Shown piece after piece: positions 35,908 to 46,307 of a stretch of 64,000 bases of DNA. The notes below the pieces were generated by a model that did not search any database, was not told the DNA's origin, and saw only the letters and a list, made by a program, of their open reading frames with translations. The position numbers and the translations under genes were made by a program. Origin of the DNA: Bradyrhizobium sp. CCH5-F6 (GTDB taxonomy: Bacteria > Pseudomonadota > Alphaproteobacteria > Rhizobiales > Xanthobacteraceae); assembly GCF_001556045.1 (NCBI RefSeq), contig NZ_LSIC01000141.1:1-64000 (forward strand). Direction: 5' to 3'. Every line of letters starts with the position of its first letter. Within the stretch, counting starts at the first letter, position 1.

Positions 35908-37014
35908 ATGAGCACCGCACCGAAAACCGCCGCACCCGCTGCGGGCCGCGCCGCGACCAAGAAGGAGCTGCCCGAGCACTTCAAGGCCTACAAGCACGTC
36001 TGGGTCTTCATCGAGCAGGAGCGTGGCCAGGTTCACCCCGTATCCTGGGAACTGATGGGCGCCGGTCGCAAGCTCGCCGACAAGCTCAAGGTCGATCTCG
36101 CCGCGGTCGTGATCGGTCCCGAAGGCGAGGCGACGCAGAGCGCCGCTGCGGAGTCGTTCTGCTACGGCGCCGATCTCGTCTACATGGTCGCCGACAATCT
36201 GCTCGCCGACTATCGCAACGAATCCTACACCAAGGCGCTGACCGACGTCGTCAATACCTATAAACCCGAGATCCTGCTGCTTGGCGCCACCACGCTTGGC
36301 CGCGACCTCGCGGGTTCGGTGGCAACGACGCTGCTCACGGGGCTGACCGCGGACTGCACCGAGCTCGACGTCGATGCCGACGGCTCGCTCGCCGCGACGC
36401 GCCCGACCTTCGGCGGCTCGCTGCTCTGCACGATCTACACGCTGAACTACCGGCCGCAGATGGCGACGGTGCGTCCGCGCGTGATGCCGATGCCGGATCG
36501 CGTCGTGCGTCCCCTCGGTCGCATCGTCAGCCACCCGCTCGGCCTCGTCGAGGACGACATCGTGACGAAGGTGCTGTCGTTCCTGCCCGATCGCGATTCC
36601 GCCAAGTCCAATCTCGCCTATGCCGACGTCGTCGTCGCCGGCGGCCTGGGGCTGGGGTCACCGGAGAATTTTCAGCTGGTGCGCCAGCTCGCCACGGTGC
36701 TGGGGGCCGAATATGGCTGCTCGCGGCCGCTGGTGCAGAAGGGCTGGGTCACATCCGACCGGCAGATCGGCCAGACCGGCAAGACCATCCGGCCGAAGCT
36801 CTATATCGCCGCCGGCATTTCCGGCGCGATCCAGCACCGCGTCGGCGTCGAAGGCGCCGACCTGATCGTCGCCATCAACACCGACAGGAACGCGCCGATC
36901 TTCGAGTTCGCGCATATGGGCATCGTCACCGACGCCATCAGGTTGCTTCCGGCCTTGACCGCGGCGTTCCGGGCCCGGCTGTCGCCGCATTCGCGCGACC
37001 GGATCGCCAGCTGA
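35908..37014 (+). CDS. fixB: FixB, electron transfer flavoprotein alpha
   Basis: FixB (368 residues), ETF-alpha, with the C-terminal FAD domain: [40 protein letters not shown] and [21 protein letters not shown] 25-residue Ala-rich N-terminal extension precedes the ETF fold. It lies 19 bases after fixA. Confidence 0.96.
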   Translation: MSTAPKTAAPAAGRAATKKELPEHFKAYKHVWVFIEQERGQVHPVSWELMGAGRKLADKLKVDLAAVVIGPEGEATQSAAAESFCYGADLVYMVADNLLADYRNESYTKALTDVVNTYKPEILLLGATTLGRDLAGSVATTLLTGLTADCTELDVDADGSLAATRPTFGGSLLCTIYTLNYRPQMATVRPRVMPMPDRVVRPLGRIVSHPLGLVEDDIVTKVLSFLPDRDSAKSNLAYADVVVAGGLGLGSPENFQLVRQLATVLGAEYGCSRPLVQKGWVTSDRQIGQTGKTIRPKLYIAAGISGAIQHRVGVEGADLIVAINTDRNAPIFEFAHMGIVTDAIRLLPALTAAFRARLSPHSRDRIAS

Positions 37015-37028
37015 GACAGGAGTACGCC

Positions 37029-38336
37029 ATGATCGAGGAGAAGTTCGATGCGATCGTCGTCGGCGCCGGCATGGCCGGCAATGCCGCGGCACTCACACTC
37101 GCCCAGCGCGGGCTGAAGGTGCTTCAGCTCGAGCGCGGCGAGTATTCCGGCTCGAAGAACGTGCAGGGCGCGATCCTCTATGCCGACATGCTGGAGAAGC
37201 TGATCCCCGATTTCCGCGAGGATGCGCCGCTGGAGCGACATCTGGTCGAGCAGCGCTTCTGGATGATGGACGACCGCTCGCACACCGGCCTGCACTACCG
37301 CTCCGATGATTTCAACGAGGAGAGGCCGAACCGCTACACCATCATCCGCGCGCAGTTCGACAAATGGTTCTCGCAGAAGGTTCGCGAGGCCGGCGCCACC
37401 GTGCTGTGCGAGACGACGGTGACTGAGCTCGCGCAGGACGCCTATGGCAAGGTGATCGGCGTTCGCACCGACCGCGCCGATGGCGAGATCCATGCCGATG
37501 TCGTCGTGTTGGCCGAGGGCGTCAATGGCCTGCTCGGCACCCGCGCCGGCCTGCGCGAACGGCCCAAGCCCGACAAGGTCGCGCTCGCCGTCAAGGAGAT
37601 GCATTTCCTGCCGCGCGAGACCATCGAGGCCCGCTTCAATCTCAGGGGCGACGAAGGCATGGTGATCGAGGCCGCCGGCACCATCTCCCGCGGCATGACC
37701 GGCATGGGCTTCATCTACGCCAACAAGGAATGCATCTCGCTCGGCATCGGCTGCCTCGTCGCCGATTTCCAGCGAACCGGCGAGACGCCGTACGGGCTCC
37801 TAGACCGCTTCAAGCGGCATCCTTCGGTCGCCCCGCTGATCGAAGGCTCAGAGGTGAAGGAATATGCCGCGCACCTCATTCCCGAGGGCGGCTTCAAGGC
37901 GATCCCGCAGCTCTATGGCGAGGGCTGGGTCGTGGTCGGCGACGCTGCCCAGCTCAACAATGCGATCCACCGCGAGGGCTCGAATCTCGCAATGACCTCG
38001 GGCCGGATCGCAGCGGAGGCGATCTTCCAGGTCAAGTCACGCAAGGATCCGATGACGGCGGAGAACCTGTCGCTCTACAAGACGATGCTGGATCAGTCCT
38101 TCGTCATCAAGGACCTGAAGAAGTACAAGGACATGCCTGCGCTGATGCACACCCAGTCGCAGAATTTTTTCCTGACCTATCCGGAGCTCGTCTCGAAGGC
38201 GATGCAGAACTTCCTGCGCGTCGACGGTACGCCGAAGGTCGAGAAGGAAAAGACGACGTTCAAATCGTTCATCAAGGCGCGGTCGTGGAGCGGGCTGTTT
38301 GGCGACGCCTTCCGCCTCGCGCGCGCCTGGCGGTAA
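37029..38336 (+). CDS. fixC: FixC flavoprotein
   Basis: FixC (435 residues), the ETF-quinone-oxidoreductase-like FAD subunit of FixABCX. N-terminal dinucleotide fold [40 protein letters not shown] near residue 300, and a C-terminal helical part. ATG 37029 lies 14 bases after fixB. Confidence 0.96.
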   Translation: MIEEKFDAIVVGAGMAGNAAALTLAQRGLKVLQLERGEYSGSKNVQGAILYADMLEKLIPDFREDAPLERHLVEQRFWMMDDRSHTGLHYRSDDFNEERPNRYTIIRAQFDKWFSQKVREAGATVLCETTVTELAQDAYGKVIGVRTDRADGEIHADVVVLAEGVNGLLGTRAGLRERPKPDKVALAVKEMHFLPRETIEARFNLRGDEGMVIEAAGTISRGMTGMGFIYANKECISLGIGCLVADFQRTGETPYGLLDRFKRHPSVAPLIEGSEVKEYAAHLIPEGGFKAIPQLYGEGWVVVGDAAQLNNAIHREGSNLAMTSGRIAAEAIFQVKSRKDPMTAENLSLYKTMLDQSFVIKDLKKYKDMPALMHTQSQNFFLTYPELVSKAMQNFLRVDGTPKVEKEKTTFKSFIKARSWSGLFGDAFRLARAWR

Positions 38337-38376
38337 CGTCAAGGAAACGCAACACTGGCGATGGAGGACCTAGGCC

Positions 38377-38673
38377 ATGTCGATCGAGCCATCTGTACGT
38401 GTCGAGGACAAGCTGTTCTACAACCGTTATCTGGTCGACGCCGGCCGGGCCCACATCAAGGTGCGCCCGCACACCACGCCGTCGCCGGAACTCCTGACGA
38501 TGCTGAAGGCCTGCCCGGCGCGCTGCTACGAGCTCAATGACAAAGGCCAGGTCGAGATCACAGTCGACGGCTGCATCGAATGCGGGACATGTCGTGTGAT
38601 CTGCGAGGGTAGCGGCGACATCGAGTGGAGCTATCCGCGCGGCGGTTACGGCGTGCTGTTCAAGTTCGGCTGA
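38377..38673 (+). CDS. fixX: FixX ferredoxin-like protein
   Basis: FixX (98 residues), the [4Fe-4S] subunit of FixABCX. Cluster ligands are CPARCYEL and [11 protein letters not shown]. Aromatic [18 protein letters not shown] at the C-terminus is typical. It is followed 3 bases later by the molbindin gene. Confidence 0.96.
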   Translation: MSIEPSVRVEDKLFYNRYLVDAGRAHIKVRPHTTPSPELLTMLKACPARCYELNDKGQVEITVDGCIECGTCRVICEGSGDIEWSYPRGGYGVLFKFG

Positions 38674-38676
38674 TCC

Positions 38677-38883
38677 ATGAAGCTCAGTGCACGCAACATT
38701 CTTCCAGGAAGAGTCATCGCCGTCACCAAGGGCACGACGACGGCCCATGTGAAGATCGAGCTCGCGCCGGGCCTGGTGGTGTTTTCCGCGATCACCAACG
38801 AGGCCGTGGACGATCTCGCGCTGAAGGTCGGGGATACCGTCTCCGCCGTGATCAAGTCATCCGACGTGATGATCGGCAAGTAG
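38677..38883 (+). CDS. Molbindin (Mop/TOBE domain protein)
   Basis: A 68-residue stand-alone TOBE domain: [20 protein letters not shown], then [20 protein letters not shown]. Molbindins store molybdate or tungstate as oligomers. It sits 3 bases after fixX, so it is probably made with FixABCX. Its 3-prime end overlaps the convergent modC-DUF2478 gene by 27 bases. The ModC encoded opposite lacks its own TOBE domain. Confidence 0.92.
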   Translation: MKLSARNILPGRVIAVTKGTTTAHVKIELAPGLVVFSAITNEAVDDLALKVGDTVSAVIKSSDVMIGK

Positions 38884-40224
38884 CGCCGCAGGCGCATCGG
38901 CGGGCCGGCGCTCTGCGCGGGCCCGCTTTATCCGGGACGACAGGTCCTGCCACCAGCCCTCGATCGCTCCTCGCTCGCACAACAAGCTGGTGCCGATCCC
39001 GCCGGTAAAGTCATTCCAGGCGTCCAGGCATTTTTCCGGCACCGCCGTGAGCACGGGGATGCCTGCGCCGATGGCGCAGGCCAGTTCGTCGCGCAGGCCG
39101 TCGCCGGCAGCTTCCTGCTTGGAGAATTTGTTGATCACGACGAGATCGACGTCGGCCGCGATCGCGCGGGTGACGGCGACCGCCGCTTCGGCAAGGCCCG
39201 CAGCGTCGAGCTTGCACGCCATGGCGCCCGAGCCGAGCGGCTGGCAAATCGAGATCTCCGCGCCGGTCATGAGGTCGACCGCCTGCATGCCGATCTGGCA
39301 GTCCGCGCCATCCTTGACGTTGCGCTGGACCACGCCGCCGATCCGCTCGCCCGACCGGACGAGCTCCTGAGCAAAGTCGGCGAGCAGGCCGTCGACGTCG
39401 TCCTGCGGACGGTAGAGGATCGCGGCGACGCGGTTCGGGTCGATATCGTGAAAGTCGATCGGCATGGCAGTCATCCTCGTCGGGTTTCCTACGCTCTTCC
39501 GTCGTCGCGAGCAATCTCCATGCTGATCGCGGCTCCCGGCCAGCGGTATCGGATGGAGGCTGTGCAGCGGGCCGGAGCCGACGACGCGGCCTTGCTCCAT
39601 CAGCACCAAGTGATCGGCAAAGCGCTCGATCTCCGCCATGTCGTGGCTGATATAGAGTACCGGCAGAGACAGCGTCTCGTGCAGCTGCTCGAGGAACGGG
39701 AAAATCTCGTCCTTGGTCGTGTGGTCGAGCGCGGACAGCGGCTCGTCCATCAGAAGGAGTTTTGGCTGTGACAGCAGGGCACGGCCGATCGCGACGCGCT
39801 GACGCTCGCCGCCGGACAGGCGGGAGGGCGAGCGGTCGAGCAGTGCGGCAAGGCCGAGCAGCTCAACGACCTCGCCGAACGCGATCTGCGCACGGGACGT
39901 GTTCGGCGCACCGAACAGCAGATTTCGTCGTACCGACAGATGCGGAAACAGGCTGGCCTCCTGGAAGACGTAGCCGATCGGCCGCCGGTGCACGGGCCGA
40001 AACGACGAACCGTCCTGCCAGACTTCACCATCCACCGCGCAGAAGCCGTCGGCCATGCGTTGCAGGCCGGCGATACAGCGCGCGACACTGGTCTTGCCGC
40101 AACCCGACGGGCCGAAGATTGCAGTGACGCCGGTGGCAGGCAGGCTGAGCTCGGCGTCGAGTGCGAAACTGCCGAGCCTGCCGCGGAAGGCTGCGATGAT
40201 CCGGCCGGCCTGGGCCATTTTCAT
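38857..40224 (-). CDS. modC: ModC ATPase fused in frame to a DUF2478 domain
   Basis: One uninterrupted 455-residue frame. Residues 1-225 are a molybdate ABC transporter ATPase: Walker [11 protein letters not shown], signature [15 protein letters not shown], Walker [13 protein letters not shown]. The TOBE domain normally closing ModC is missing. After a basic linker (about residues 230-250, CSRRRKSVG) follows a DUF2478 domain ([31 protein letters not shown]), a family linked to molybdenum genes. Internal ATGs at 39474 and 39465 with GAGG upstream could start DUF2478 separately. It overlaps modB by 4 bases (ATGA). Confidence 0.82.
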   Translation of the reverse strand: MKMAQAGRIIAAFRGRLGSFALDAELSLPATGVTAIFGPSGCGKTSVARCIAGLQRMADGFCAVDGEVWQDGSSFRPVHRRPIGYVFQEASLFPHLSVRRNLLFGAPNTSRAQIAFGEVVELLGLAALLDRSPSRLSGGERQRVAIGRALLSQPKLLLMDEPLSALDHTTKDEIFPFLEQLHETLSLPVLYISHDMAEIERFADHLVLMEQGRVVGSGPLHSLHPIPLAGSRDQHGDCSRRRKSVGNPTRMTAMPIDFHDIDPNRVAAILYRPQDDVDGLLADFAQELVRSGERIGGVVQRNVKDGADCQIGMQAVDLMTGAEISICQPLGSGAMACKLDAAGLAEAAVAVTRAIAADVDLVVINKFSKQEAAGDGLRDELACAIGAGIPVLTAVPEKCLDAWNDFTGGIGTSLLCERGAIEGWWQDLSSRIKRARAERRPADAPAALLADHHVG

Positions 40225-40907
40225 GCTGTCGTCCTCGCAGCGCGCTTGTCGACCAGCGTCATGGTCAGGATGACAGCGAAGGCGAAGATCACCATGCTGC
40301 CGGCGAGAATGCTCGCCTCGCGCCAGCGCGAGGTCTCGACATAGTCGAAGAGAGCAACCGACAGCACCTTGGTTTGGCCGGGAATGTTGCCGCCGATCAT
40401 CAGCACGAGGCCGAACTCTCCGACGGTGTGCGCGAAGCCGAGCACCGCACCGGTCAGGAAACCAGGCCGCGCCAGCGGCACGGCAACGGTCCAGAACGTG
40501 CGGAGTGGCGAGGCGCGCAGGGTCGCGGCGACCTCGAGCGGCCGTTCGCCCATGGCGGCGAAGGCGTTCCGGATCGGCTGCACCACGAAAGGCATCGAAT
40601 ATACGACCGAACCGATGATCAAGCCCTCGAAAGTGAAGGCGAGCGTGCGCCCGCCCCACAGGCGCGCGATCCATCCGCCCGGCCCGTCGGGGCCGAGAAG
40701 GACCAGCAGATAGAAGCCGAGCACGGTGGGCGGCAGCACCAGCGGCAGCGCGATCACGCTCGCGACGATCTCGGTCCACCAACCCTTGGCGTGCGCCAGC
40801 CACCAGGCGAGCGGCGTGGCCAGCACCAGCAGGATCGCGGTCGAGATCGCGGCCAGTTCGACCGTCAGCAGAACCGACTGGCGAATCTCCGCCGACCAGA
40901 TCTCCAT
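40221..40907 (-). CDS. modB: ModB, molybdate ABC permease
   Basis: Inner-membrane permease (228 residues) with about five membrane segments, for example [20 protein letters not shown] and [20 protein letters not shown]. The ABC-permease loop (about [18 protein letters not shown]) is present. Follows modA by 5 bases in the reverse direction. Confidence 0.95.
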   Translation of the reverse strand: MEIWSAEIRQSVLLTVELAAISTAILLVLATPLAWWLAHAKGWWTEIVASVIALPLVLPPTVLGFYLLVLLGPDGPGGWIARLWGGRTLAFTFEGLIIGSVVYSMPFVVQPIRNAFAAMGERPLEVAATLRASPLRTFWTVAVPLARPGFLTGAVLGFAHTVGEFGLVLMIGGNIPGQTKVLSVALFDYVETSRWREASILAGSMVIFAFAVILTMTLVDKRAARTTA

Positions 40908-40912
40908 GCGCG

Positions 40913-41665
40913 TCAGCTCTGCACGTCCAGCACGTAGCCGTATCTCTCGATGACGGCGCGCGCCTCGGATCCCCTGAGGAAGCTGATGAACGCGCCGGCG
41001 GCCTCGTTGCCGGCGCCCGCCTTCAGCAGGACCGCGTCCTGGCGGATCGGACTATAAAGCGCCTGCGGTACCACCCAGCGCGAACCGGCCTCGCTGCCGG
41101 TCAGCTGCGACAGCGCCACGAAACCGACCTCGGCATTCCCCGTCTCGACGAACTGATAGGCCTGGGTGATGGTCGCACCCTCCACCAGCTTCGGCTTCAG
41201 GGTGTCATAAAGGTTCAGAGACTTCATGGTTTCCACGGCAGCAAGGCCGTAGGGCGCGGCGGCCGGATTGCAGATCGAGAGTTTTGCAAAGGAGGCGGCC
41301 TTGAGCGTCTCCTCGCCCGTCACGACGCCCGGCGACTTGCTCCACAGCACAAGCTTGCCGATCGCGTAGGTGAAGCGACTGCCCGTGACCGCGAGGCCGT
41401 CCTCGACGAGCCTCTTCGGCCTTGAATCGTCGGCTGACAGGAACACCTGGAACGGCGCGCCTTGCGTGATCTGGGTATAGAATTGGCCGCTCGCACCGAA
41501 GCTCAGCACCGCCTCGTGCCCGGTCTTCTGCTTGAAGAGGGCCGCGATCTCCTTGGCGGCATCGGTGAAGTTGGCGGCCACGGCGACGTTGGTCTGCGCG
41601 GCCTGCGCCGATGCGCATACGAGCAGCAATCCTGCGACGACGGTGATCGAGCGAAGCAGCTTCAT
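40913..41665 (-). CDS. modA: ModA, periplasmic molybdate-binding protein
   Basis: A 250-residue binding protein with a signal peptide ([20 protein letters not shown], cleavage near residue 22). The body starts [20 protein letters not shown] and has [12 protein letters not shown] and [16 protein letters not shown], the oxyanion-binding blocks of ModA. First gene of modABC. A sigma54 promoter and NifA site lie upstream, so molybdate uptake seems tied to nitrogen fixation. Confidence 0.95.
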   Translation of the reverse strand: MKLLRSITVVAGLLLVCASAQAAQTNVAVAANFTDAAKEIAALFKQKTGHEAVLSFGASGQFYTQITQGAPFQVFLSADDSRPKRLVEDGLAVTGSRFTYAIGKLVLWSKSPGVVTGEETLKAASFAKLSICNPAAAPYGLAAVETMKSLNLYDTLKPKLVEGATITQAYQFVETGNAEVGFVALSQLTGSEAGSRWVVPQALYSPIRQDAVLLKAGAGNEAAGAFISFLRGSEARAVIERYGYVLDVQS

Positions 41666-41736
41666 GATGAACTCCAGCGGCCGGCAATTGCTTCAGCGCA
41701 GCCCGATTGCTGCACCGCGCCGGCCGGAAGCATCCC

Positions 41737-41752
41737 AGCAATCGGCGTGCCG
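41737..41752 (-). promoter_or_regulatory. sigma54 promoter for modABC
   Basis: The reverse strand reads CGGCACGCCGATTGCT: GGCAC-N5-TTGCT, a near-perfect -24/-12 element. Predicted start near 41726, leader about 61 bases. The NifA site at 41846 is 95 bases upstream. Confidence 0.78.
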
Positions 41753-41770
41753 GATATGCGGTCGCAGCTC

Positions 41771-41786
41771 TGGTGTGCGCCTTGCA
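41771..41786 (+). promoter_or_regulatory. sigma54 promoter for modD
   Basis: TGGTGTGCGCCTTGCA has GG and GC ten bases apart and a good -12 half. Predicted start near 41797, leader about 105 bases. The only exact NifA site (41846) lies downstream of this start, which is unusual. Confidence 0.55.
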
Positions 41787-41844
41787 GGAATGGTGTCAAA
41801 AAAAGGGGGCTTCCCGCCTCTTGCAGCGGCGGGACCGATGATCC

Positions 41845-41882
41845 GTGTCGGCTTCCCGACAATGCCGTCGGCAAGCCGACAC
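41845..41882. promoter_or_regulatory. NifA site inside an inverted repeat (modA/modD)
   Basis: TGTCGGCTTCCCGACA (41846-41861) is an exact TGT-N10-ACA. It overlaps a larger inverted repeat, GTGTCGGCTT (41845-41854) against AAGCCGACAC (41873-41882), with an inner CCGAC/GTCGG pair. The RNA form would fold just upstream of modD. It could be both an enhancer and a leader hairpin. Confidence 0.65.
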
Positions 41883-41901
41883 CAATGAAGGGAAGCACGA
41901 C

Positions 41902-42843
41902 ATGGCAACCGTTGCATCGCGCGCCGAGCTCGAAAGCCTGCTGGAGGACGACGTCCCCTATGGCGATCTCACCACCGAGGCGCTCGGGATCGGGGGTGCC
42001 ATCGGCGTGATGCAGTTCGCCGCGCGCGCGCCGATGGTGCTGGCGCTCGCCGAGGAGGCCGCCGCGATCATCGCGCTCGCCGGCTGCGAGGTGGAACTGT
42101 TCGCCGCATCCGGCGCGGCGCTGGAGCAGGGTGCGCCGATCCTCGAGGCGCGCGGTTCGGCTGCAAGCCTGCTGAGGAGCTGGAAGGTGGCGCAAACCTT
42201 GATCGAGATCTGGTCGGGCGTGGCCAGCGAAACGCGCGCCATCGTCGATGCTGCGAGGGCGGTCGCACCTCATATCCCGGTCGCGTGCACCCGCAAGAAT
42301 GTGCCGGGCACCAAGCGCTTTGCGGTCGCAGCCATCAAGGCGGGTGGCGCCGTGATGCACCGGCTCGGCCTGTCCGAAACTGTGCTGGTGTTTCCCGAGC
42401 ACCGCGTCTTTCTCGGCGACCTGCCGCTGTTTCAAGCGGTCGAGCGACTGCGCCGGGCGGCGCCGGAGAAGAAGCTAGTGATCGAGGTGAAGACCGCCGA
42501 TGCCGCACTTGCCGCGGCGGTCGCCGGTTTCGACGTGATCCAGGCCGAGAAGTTTTCGCCGGTCGAGATCGCCGCTCTGGTCAAGCGCATCGCGTCCATG
42601 GCCTATACGCGCGCTCGTCCGATCATCGCAGCCGCCGGTGGAGTCAACGCGGCAAACGCTGCGGCCTATGCCGAGGCCGGCGCCGATGTCCTGGTCACGT
42701 CGTCGCCGTATCAAGCGAAACCGAAGGATGTCCAGATGCGGATATCGGCCGCCGACGCGCCCATGCTCCGGTTCCGCCATTCCAACGACTCGAAGTCGGG
42801 CTCGCCCATGGCCACCGCAGCTCATATGGTGGATGGCTGTTAG
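41902..42843 (+). CDS. modD: ModD, NadC-like molybdenum-associated protein
   Basis: A 313-residue member of the quinolinate phosphoribosyltransferase-like ModD family: LESLLEDDVPYGDLTTEALG, ACTRKNVPGTKRFAVAAIKA, and KLVIEVKTADAALAA. ModD genes sit with molybdate transport genes in many bacteria, but the reaction is unproven. ATG 41902 follows AAGGGAAG. It diverges from modABC. Confidence 0.9.
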   Translation: MATVASRAELESLLEDDVPYGDLTTEALGIGGAIGVMQFAARAPMVLALAEEAAAIIALAGCEVELFAASGAALEQGAPILEARGSAASLLRSWKVAQTLIEIWSGVASETRAIVDAARAVAPHIPVACTRKNVPGTKRFAVAAIKAGGAVMHRLGLSETVLVFPEHRVFLGDLPLFQAVERLRRAAPEKKLVIEVKTADAALAAAVAGFDVIQAEKFSPVEIAALVKRIASMAYTRARPIIAAAGGVNAANAAAYAEAGADVLVTSSPYQAKPKDVQMRISAADAPMLRFRHSNDSKSGSPMATAAHMVDGC

Positions 42844-43595
42844 GGGCGACCAGATTGCCTATCCCTGACGAAGATTGACTGACACTCTCGCCGTCGCACT
42901 GCTTCTCCAATGCATCCAGAAAGCTTGGTTGGGTAGCCGCCTGCTCGCCGCCTCACCAATTGCCGAGTCTGCCCTCGCGGGCCACTCGCACTTCCGCAGA
43001 ATCGCAGCAGGAATTTCTGTTCGTTCGGTGATCTGTTCCCTCGTTGCGATGCATAGCAGCCAGCGGCGGTATCGCCTGTCGCGACGTGTTTAGCCATGTG
43101 CAAATGACCTCGACGCTGTCGCCCATCTCAGGCGCGCGTCGATTCCGAACATGTGCGACATTCGTACAACGTCTTCCACTGCGTGGCTCTGAGGAGCTCG
43201 GACGTTCTTGGTGCGCGGTCCAAGGCGGCGATGTTCTTTGTTGGGGTGGGCGAGAAGCATCCGGGTCTGCATGAATCCAATTGTGACTTGCAGGCGAGCT
43301 GATAGGAACTGGCGCAGGAATATTCATGCGGACGACACGCAACCGGCTCGGACAGATCGCGAATTCGAGACGGAGCAACAGAGTTTCGCCGAGATGTTGC
43401 ATGCGGATCGAGATTAGAACGATTAGAAAATAGAAGCATTCAAAGATTGAACGACGTCATTCGAGGCTGACATCGATCCTCCAATCGCGACGGTTTCCCG
43501 TACAACCTTAGATAACTTCTAGGTCCCGATCCCTTTTCGGAGTACCCGCGTATGTTAGGAAGCGCGGGGACCTGTAATGGAATTGGGGTGCAGGA
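42844..43595. other. 750-base gap without a convincing gene
   Basis: This stretch separates the nif/mod island from the siderophore genes. It is visibly less GC-rich than its neighbours and holds only short overlapping frames with no recognisable protein. It may contain decayed remnants. Near the end lies an Irr-box-like repeat (43508-43522). Confidence 0.55.
43508..43522. promoter_or_regulatory. Irr/ICE-like iron box upstream of the TonB receptor
   Basis: TTAGATAACTTCTAG resembles the Irr iron-control element of Rhizobiales (TTAGAA-N3-TTCTAA), with a TAGA-N5-TCTA palindrome core. It lies 74 bases before the receptor ATG, the right place for iron-dependent control. The consensus is recalled from memory, so the match is provisional. 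Confidence 0.45.
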
Positions 43596-45935
43596 ATGAC
43601 GCGTGAACTCTCGGCCGGGAAAATCGTGCGCACGCTATCGCTGGGAGCAGTGAGCTATCTGGCGCTGTCGCTGGAATCGTCGGGTGACATTCAGCACGCA
43701 TTTGCGCAAACGAATCTGCCGCCGGTGACGGTCGATGCTCCCAAGCCAAGAGTTCGGCAGTCGGTTCAAAGATCCCAGTCGACGCGCGCATCGCGGGGAC
43801 AAAGATCCGTCGCCGCAGCGGCTCCCCGGCAGGCCGCGCCCGTACCCTATGTCGTACCGTCGACCGGTACGATCGGCACCGTACCGCCTGCCTATGCAGG
43901 CGGCCAAGTCGCAACTGGCGGAAGTCTCGGTCTTCTCGGCAATCGCGGCGTGATGAACACGCCGTTCAACCAGACGAGCTATACGGCCGAGCTGATCAAG
44001 AATCAGCAAGCGCGCACGGTCGGCGACGTCCTGTTCAACGATCCCTCAGTTCGGACGAAGACACCCGCGGGCAACGGCATCGACGGCGTTTACATCAGAG
44101 GCTTCTACCACGACAGTGGCGACTATGCCATGAACGGCCTCTATGGAATGGCACCGTTCTATTCAACGTCGGCGAACTTTCTTGAGCGCGTCGAGGTTCT
44201 GAAGGGGCCAGGCGTGCTTCTCAGCGGTATGCCGCCTGCGGGTGCTAATGGTGGCAGCATTAATCTGGTGACGAAGCGCGCGCCCGACTTCGACATCACG
44301 CAATTAACCGCACTCTATATATCGAAGTCCCAGTTCGGACTGCAGACGGATGTGAGTCGGCGATACGGCGAACACAAGGAATGGGGAGTTCGGTTTAACG
44401 GCGAAGCGCGGGGCGGATCGACCGCTTATGACCGACAGACCGACCAGTTTGGCAATGCTGTGCTCAATCTCGATTATCGCGGCGAGCGCGTCCGCTTTTC
44501 GACGGATATCGGGTATCAGGCTGAAGATCTCAAGCCACCGCTTCGGTTCTTGACGTTCACCACCAGTCCCCCTTTCGCGACCACGATTCCGGTTCCAGCC
44601 CTTCCGAAGCCCGGCGCTAACTACATGCCGGACTGGGCGACATGGAAACCGAGAGATGCGTTCGCCATGACGCGCGGCGAAGTCGATCTGACGGAGTCGC
44701 TAACTGCGTATGGCGCGGCTGGATATCACAAGAGTGAGATAGACTACGTCTATCCATCGCCCCGCATCACGAGTGCAAACGGCAACTGGACCGCGGCGCC
44801 GTTTAGTGGACGCGATGTTTATGACAACTATGCTGGCGAGGTTGGACTGCGCGCCTCGGTGGACACCGGTCCGATCAATCATCTCTTGACCGTGAACTAC
44901 TCGGCCTTCGAACGAGACTATAGTTCGTTCGGCAGAGCAGGTGCGGCTATCAATTCAAATCTATACAATCCGCTGCCGGTCCCTTACCCGAACTTCGCTA
45001 CAGTCGTTCAAAATCTTGAAACACGAACAAAGCTTACCAGCGTCGGCGTTGCTGACACGATGTCCATGCTCGACAACAGGCTTCAGTTCGTGATCGGGGC
45101 AAGGCGCCAGACTGCAGGTGTAGATAGTGTGAACCTGCTCACCTCCGCGAAATCGAGTGTTGATGTTCCGACCTGGAGTCCCGGTTATGCAGTCATCGTC
45201 AAGCCGCTAGAGAATATCTCGCTTTACGCAAATTACATCGAAGGCCTAAAGTCGCCGGAAGTTGTTACCGGAGCCACGTCGTACTCAAATGTCGGCGAGA
45301 TCATTCCTCCCGCTCAGACCAAGCAAAAGGAAGTCGGGATGAAGGTCGATATGGGCCGGATCGGCTTTACCGCGAGCGTGTTCGACATCACTAGTCCGAA
45401 CATCATCTCGGTCGCAGTACCGGGGCAAACCCTTCCTGCGAGGCGACTTGGCGGCGAGCAGCGCAATAAAGGCGTGGAACTGTTCACCTTCGGTGAGGTG
45501 ACGCCGACGTTCCGGGTGCTGGGTGGCGTAACCTTCATCGACGGAGAAGTGGTTAGGCAGGCAGTCTCGGTTGGGTCGATAATTGTCAGCTATAACGGCA
45601 AGATCCCTGTCGGCGTATCTGCGGTCAACCTCAACCTTGGAGCCGAATGGGATACTCCGTTCCTGCCGGGACTGACCATGACGGGTCGGGTCATCTACAC
45701 TAGCGAGAGTTACGCCAACGATGCGAACACGCAGGAGCTTCCTGCATGGACGCGGGTCGATCTTGGTGCGCGCTACACGTTCCTGTCGCCCTGGAACGGC
45801 AAGCCGATCGTCATTCGTGCCAGTGTCGAGAACGTGTTCAACGAAGCGTACTGGAATTCCTATCGCACGGTCAGCAGCGCAATATCACTCGGTGCGCCGC
45901 GTACATACCTCCTGTCGACGACGTTCAATTTCTGA
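43596..45935 (+). CDS. TonB-dependent siderophore receptor
   Basis: A 779-residue outer-membrane receptor. The N-terminus has an export signal ending near AFAQ (residue 38), then a Pro/Ala/Arg-rich stretch. The plug domain starts near residue 120 (NQQARTVGDVLFNDPSVRTK) with the VEVLKGPGVLLSGMPPAGANG motif. The 22-strand barrel follows (EKEVGMKVDMGR-like segments, VFDIT) and ends in the terminal aromatic STTFNF. No FecA-type signalling domain is seen. It probably takes up the ferric form of the compound made by the adjacent NRPS. Confidence 0.93.
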   Translation: MTRELSAGKIVRTLSLGAVSYLALSLESSGDIQHAFAQTNLPPVTVDAPKPRVRQSVQRSQSTRASRGQRSVAAAAPRQAAPVPYVVPSTGTIGTVPPAYAGGQVATGGSLGLLGNRGVMNTPFNQTSYTAELIKNQQARTVGDVLFNDPSVRTKTPAGNGIDGVYIRGFYHDSGDYAMNGLYGMAPFYSTSANFLERVEVLKGPGVLLSGMPPAGANGGSINLVTKRAPDFDITQLTALYISKSQFGLQTDVSRRYGEHKEWGVRFNGEARGGSTAYDRQTDQFGNAVLNLDYRGERVRFSTDIGYQAEDLKPPLRFLTFTTSPPFATTIPVPALPKPGANYMPDWATWKPRDAFAMTRGEVDLTESLTAYGAAGYHKSEIDYVYPSPRITSANGNWTAAPFSGRDVYDNYAGEVGLRASVDTGPINHLLTVNYSAFERDYSSFGRAGAAINSNLYNPLPVPYPNFATVVQNLETRTKLTSVGVADTMSMLDNRLQFVIGARRQTAGVDSVNLLTSAKSSVDVPTWSPGYAVIVKPLENISLYANYIEGLKSPEVVTGATSYSNVGEIIPPAQTKQKEVGMKVDMGRIGFTASVFDITSPNIISVAVPGQTLPARRLGGEQRNKGVELFTFGEVTPTFRVLGGVTFIDGEVVRQAVSVGSIIVSYNGKIPVGVSAVNLNLGAEWDTPFLPGLTMTGRVIYTSESYANDANTQELPAWTRVDLGARYTFLSPWNGKPIVIRASVENVFNEAYWNSYRTVSSAISLGAPRTYLLSTTFNF

Positions 45936-45958
45936 GCACCGCGCCGATTCAGATACGT

Positions 45959-45990
45959 ACCGCCGCGGATATTGTCCGCGGCGGTTTTTT
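45959..45990 (+). terminator. Rho-independent terminator after the TonB receptor
   Basis: ACCGCCGCGGA (45959-45969) pairs with TCCGCGGCGGT (45975-45985) around TATTG, followed by six T. A textbook intrinsic terminator 23 bases after the receptor stop. Confidence 0.93.
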
Positions 45991-46307
45991 GTTTGCTCTT
46001 ATCGTCAGCAATGGCACGCTTATCGCACTGATGACAATGCGATGAACTGCGTGCGTGGCGGAACGCGCGATCGTGTCGTATCCGAAAAGTTCCTGCGTGC
46101 GCAGTTAGAATTGCAGCAATCTGCGGCCCGTCCCGAAATCTCGATATTTTCCTGCGTATTGGCCCGCAAGCGCGGAGGTTGCATTGTGTCTGTCCGTCGC
46201 CAGTTTTGAGGTCTTAAAAAAAGTCGCGTCGATATTGCTTTGACCATCGTTTGCTTCTGACCTAGTCAAACGTCTCTGCTTTCGCTTTCCGAAGAGGGGA
46301 CCGAGCC
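45991..46307. other. Upstream region of the mbtH-NRPS operon
   Basis: No gene is visible. Near the end, TGACCTAGTCA (46258-46268) is a TGAC-N3-GTCA palindrome, flanked by TTTGAC/GTCAAA, which could be a regulator site. No clear -35/-10 or sigma54 element was identified, so the promoter of the operon is unassigned. Confidence 0.4.

Noticed and set aside
42953..43402. Reverse frame of about 149 codons in the gap before the TonB receptor
   Set aside because: Composition and residue pattern are not protein-like, no ribosome site is seen, and overlapping frames are equally long.
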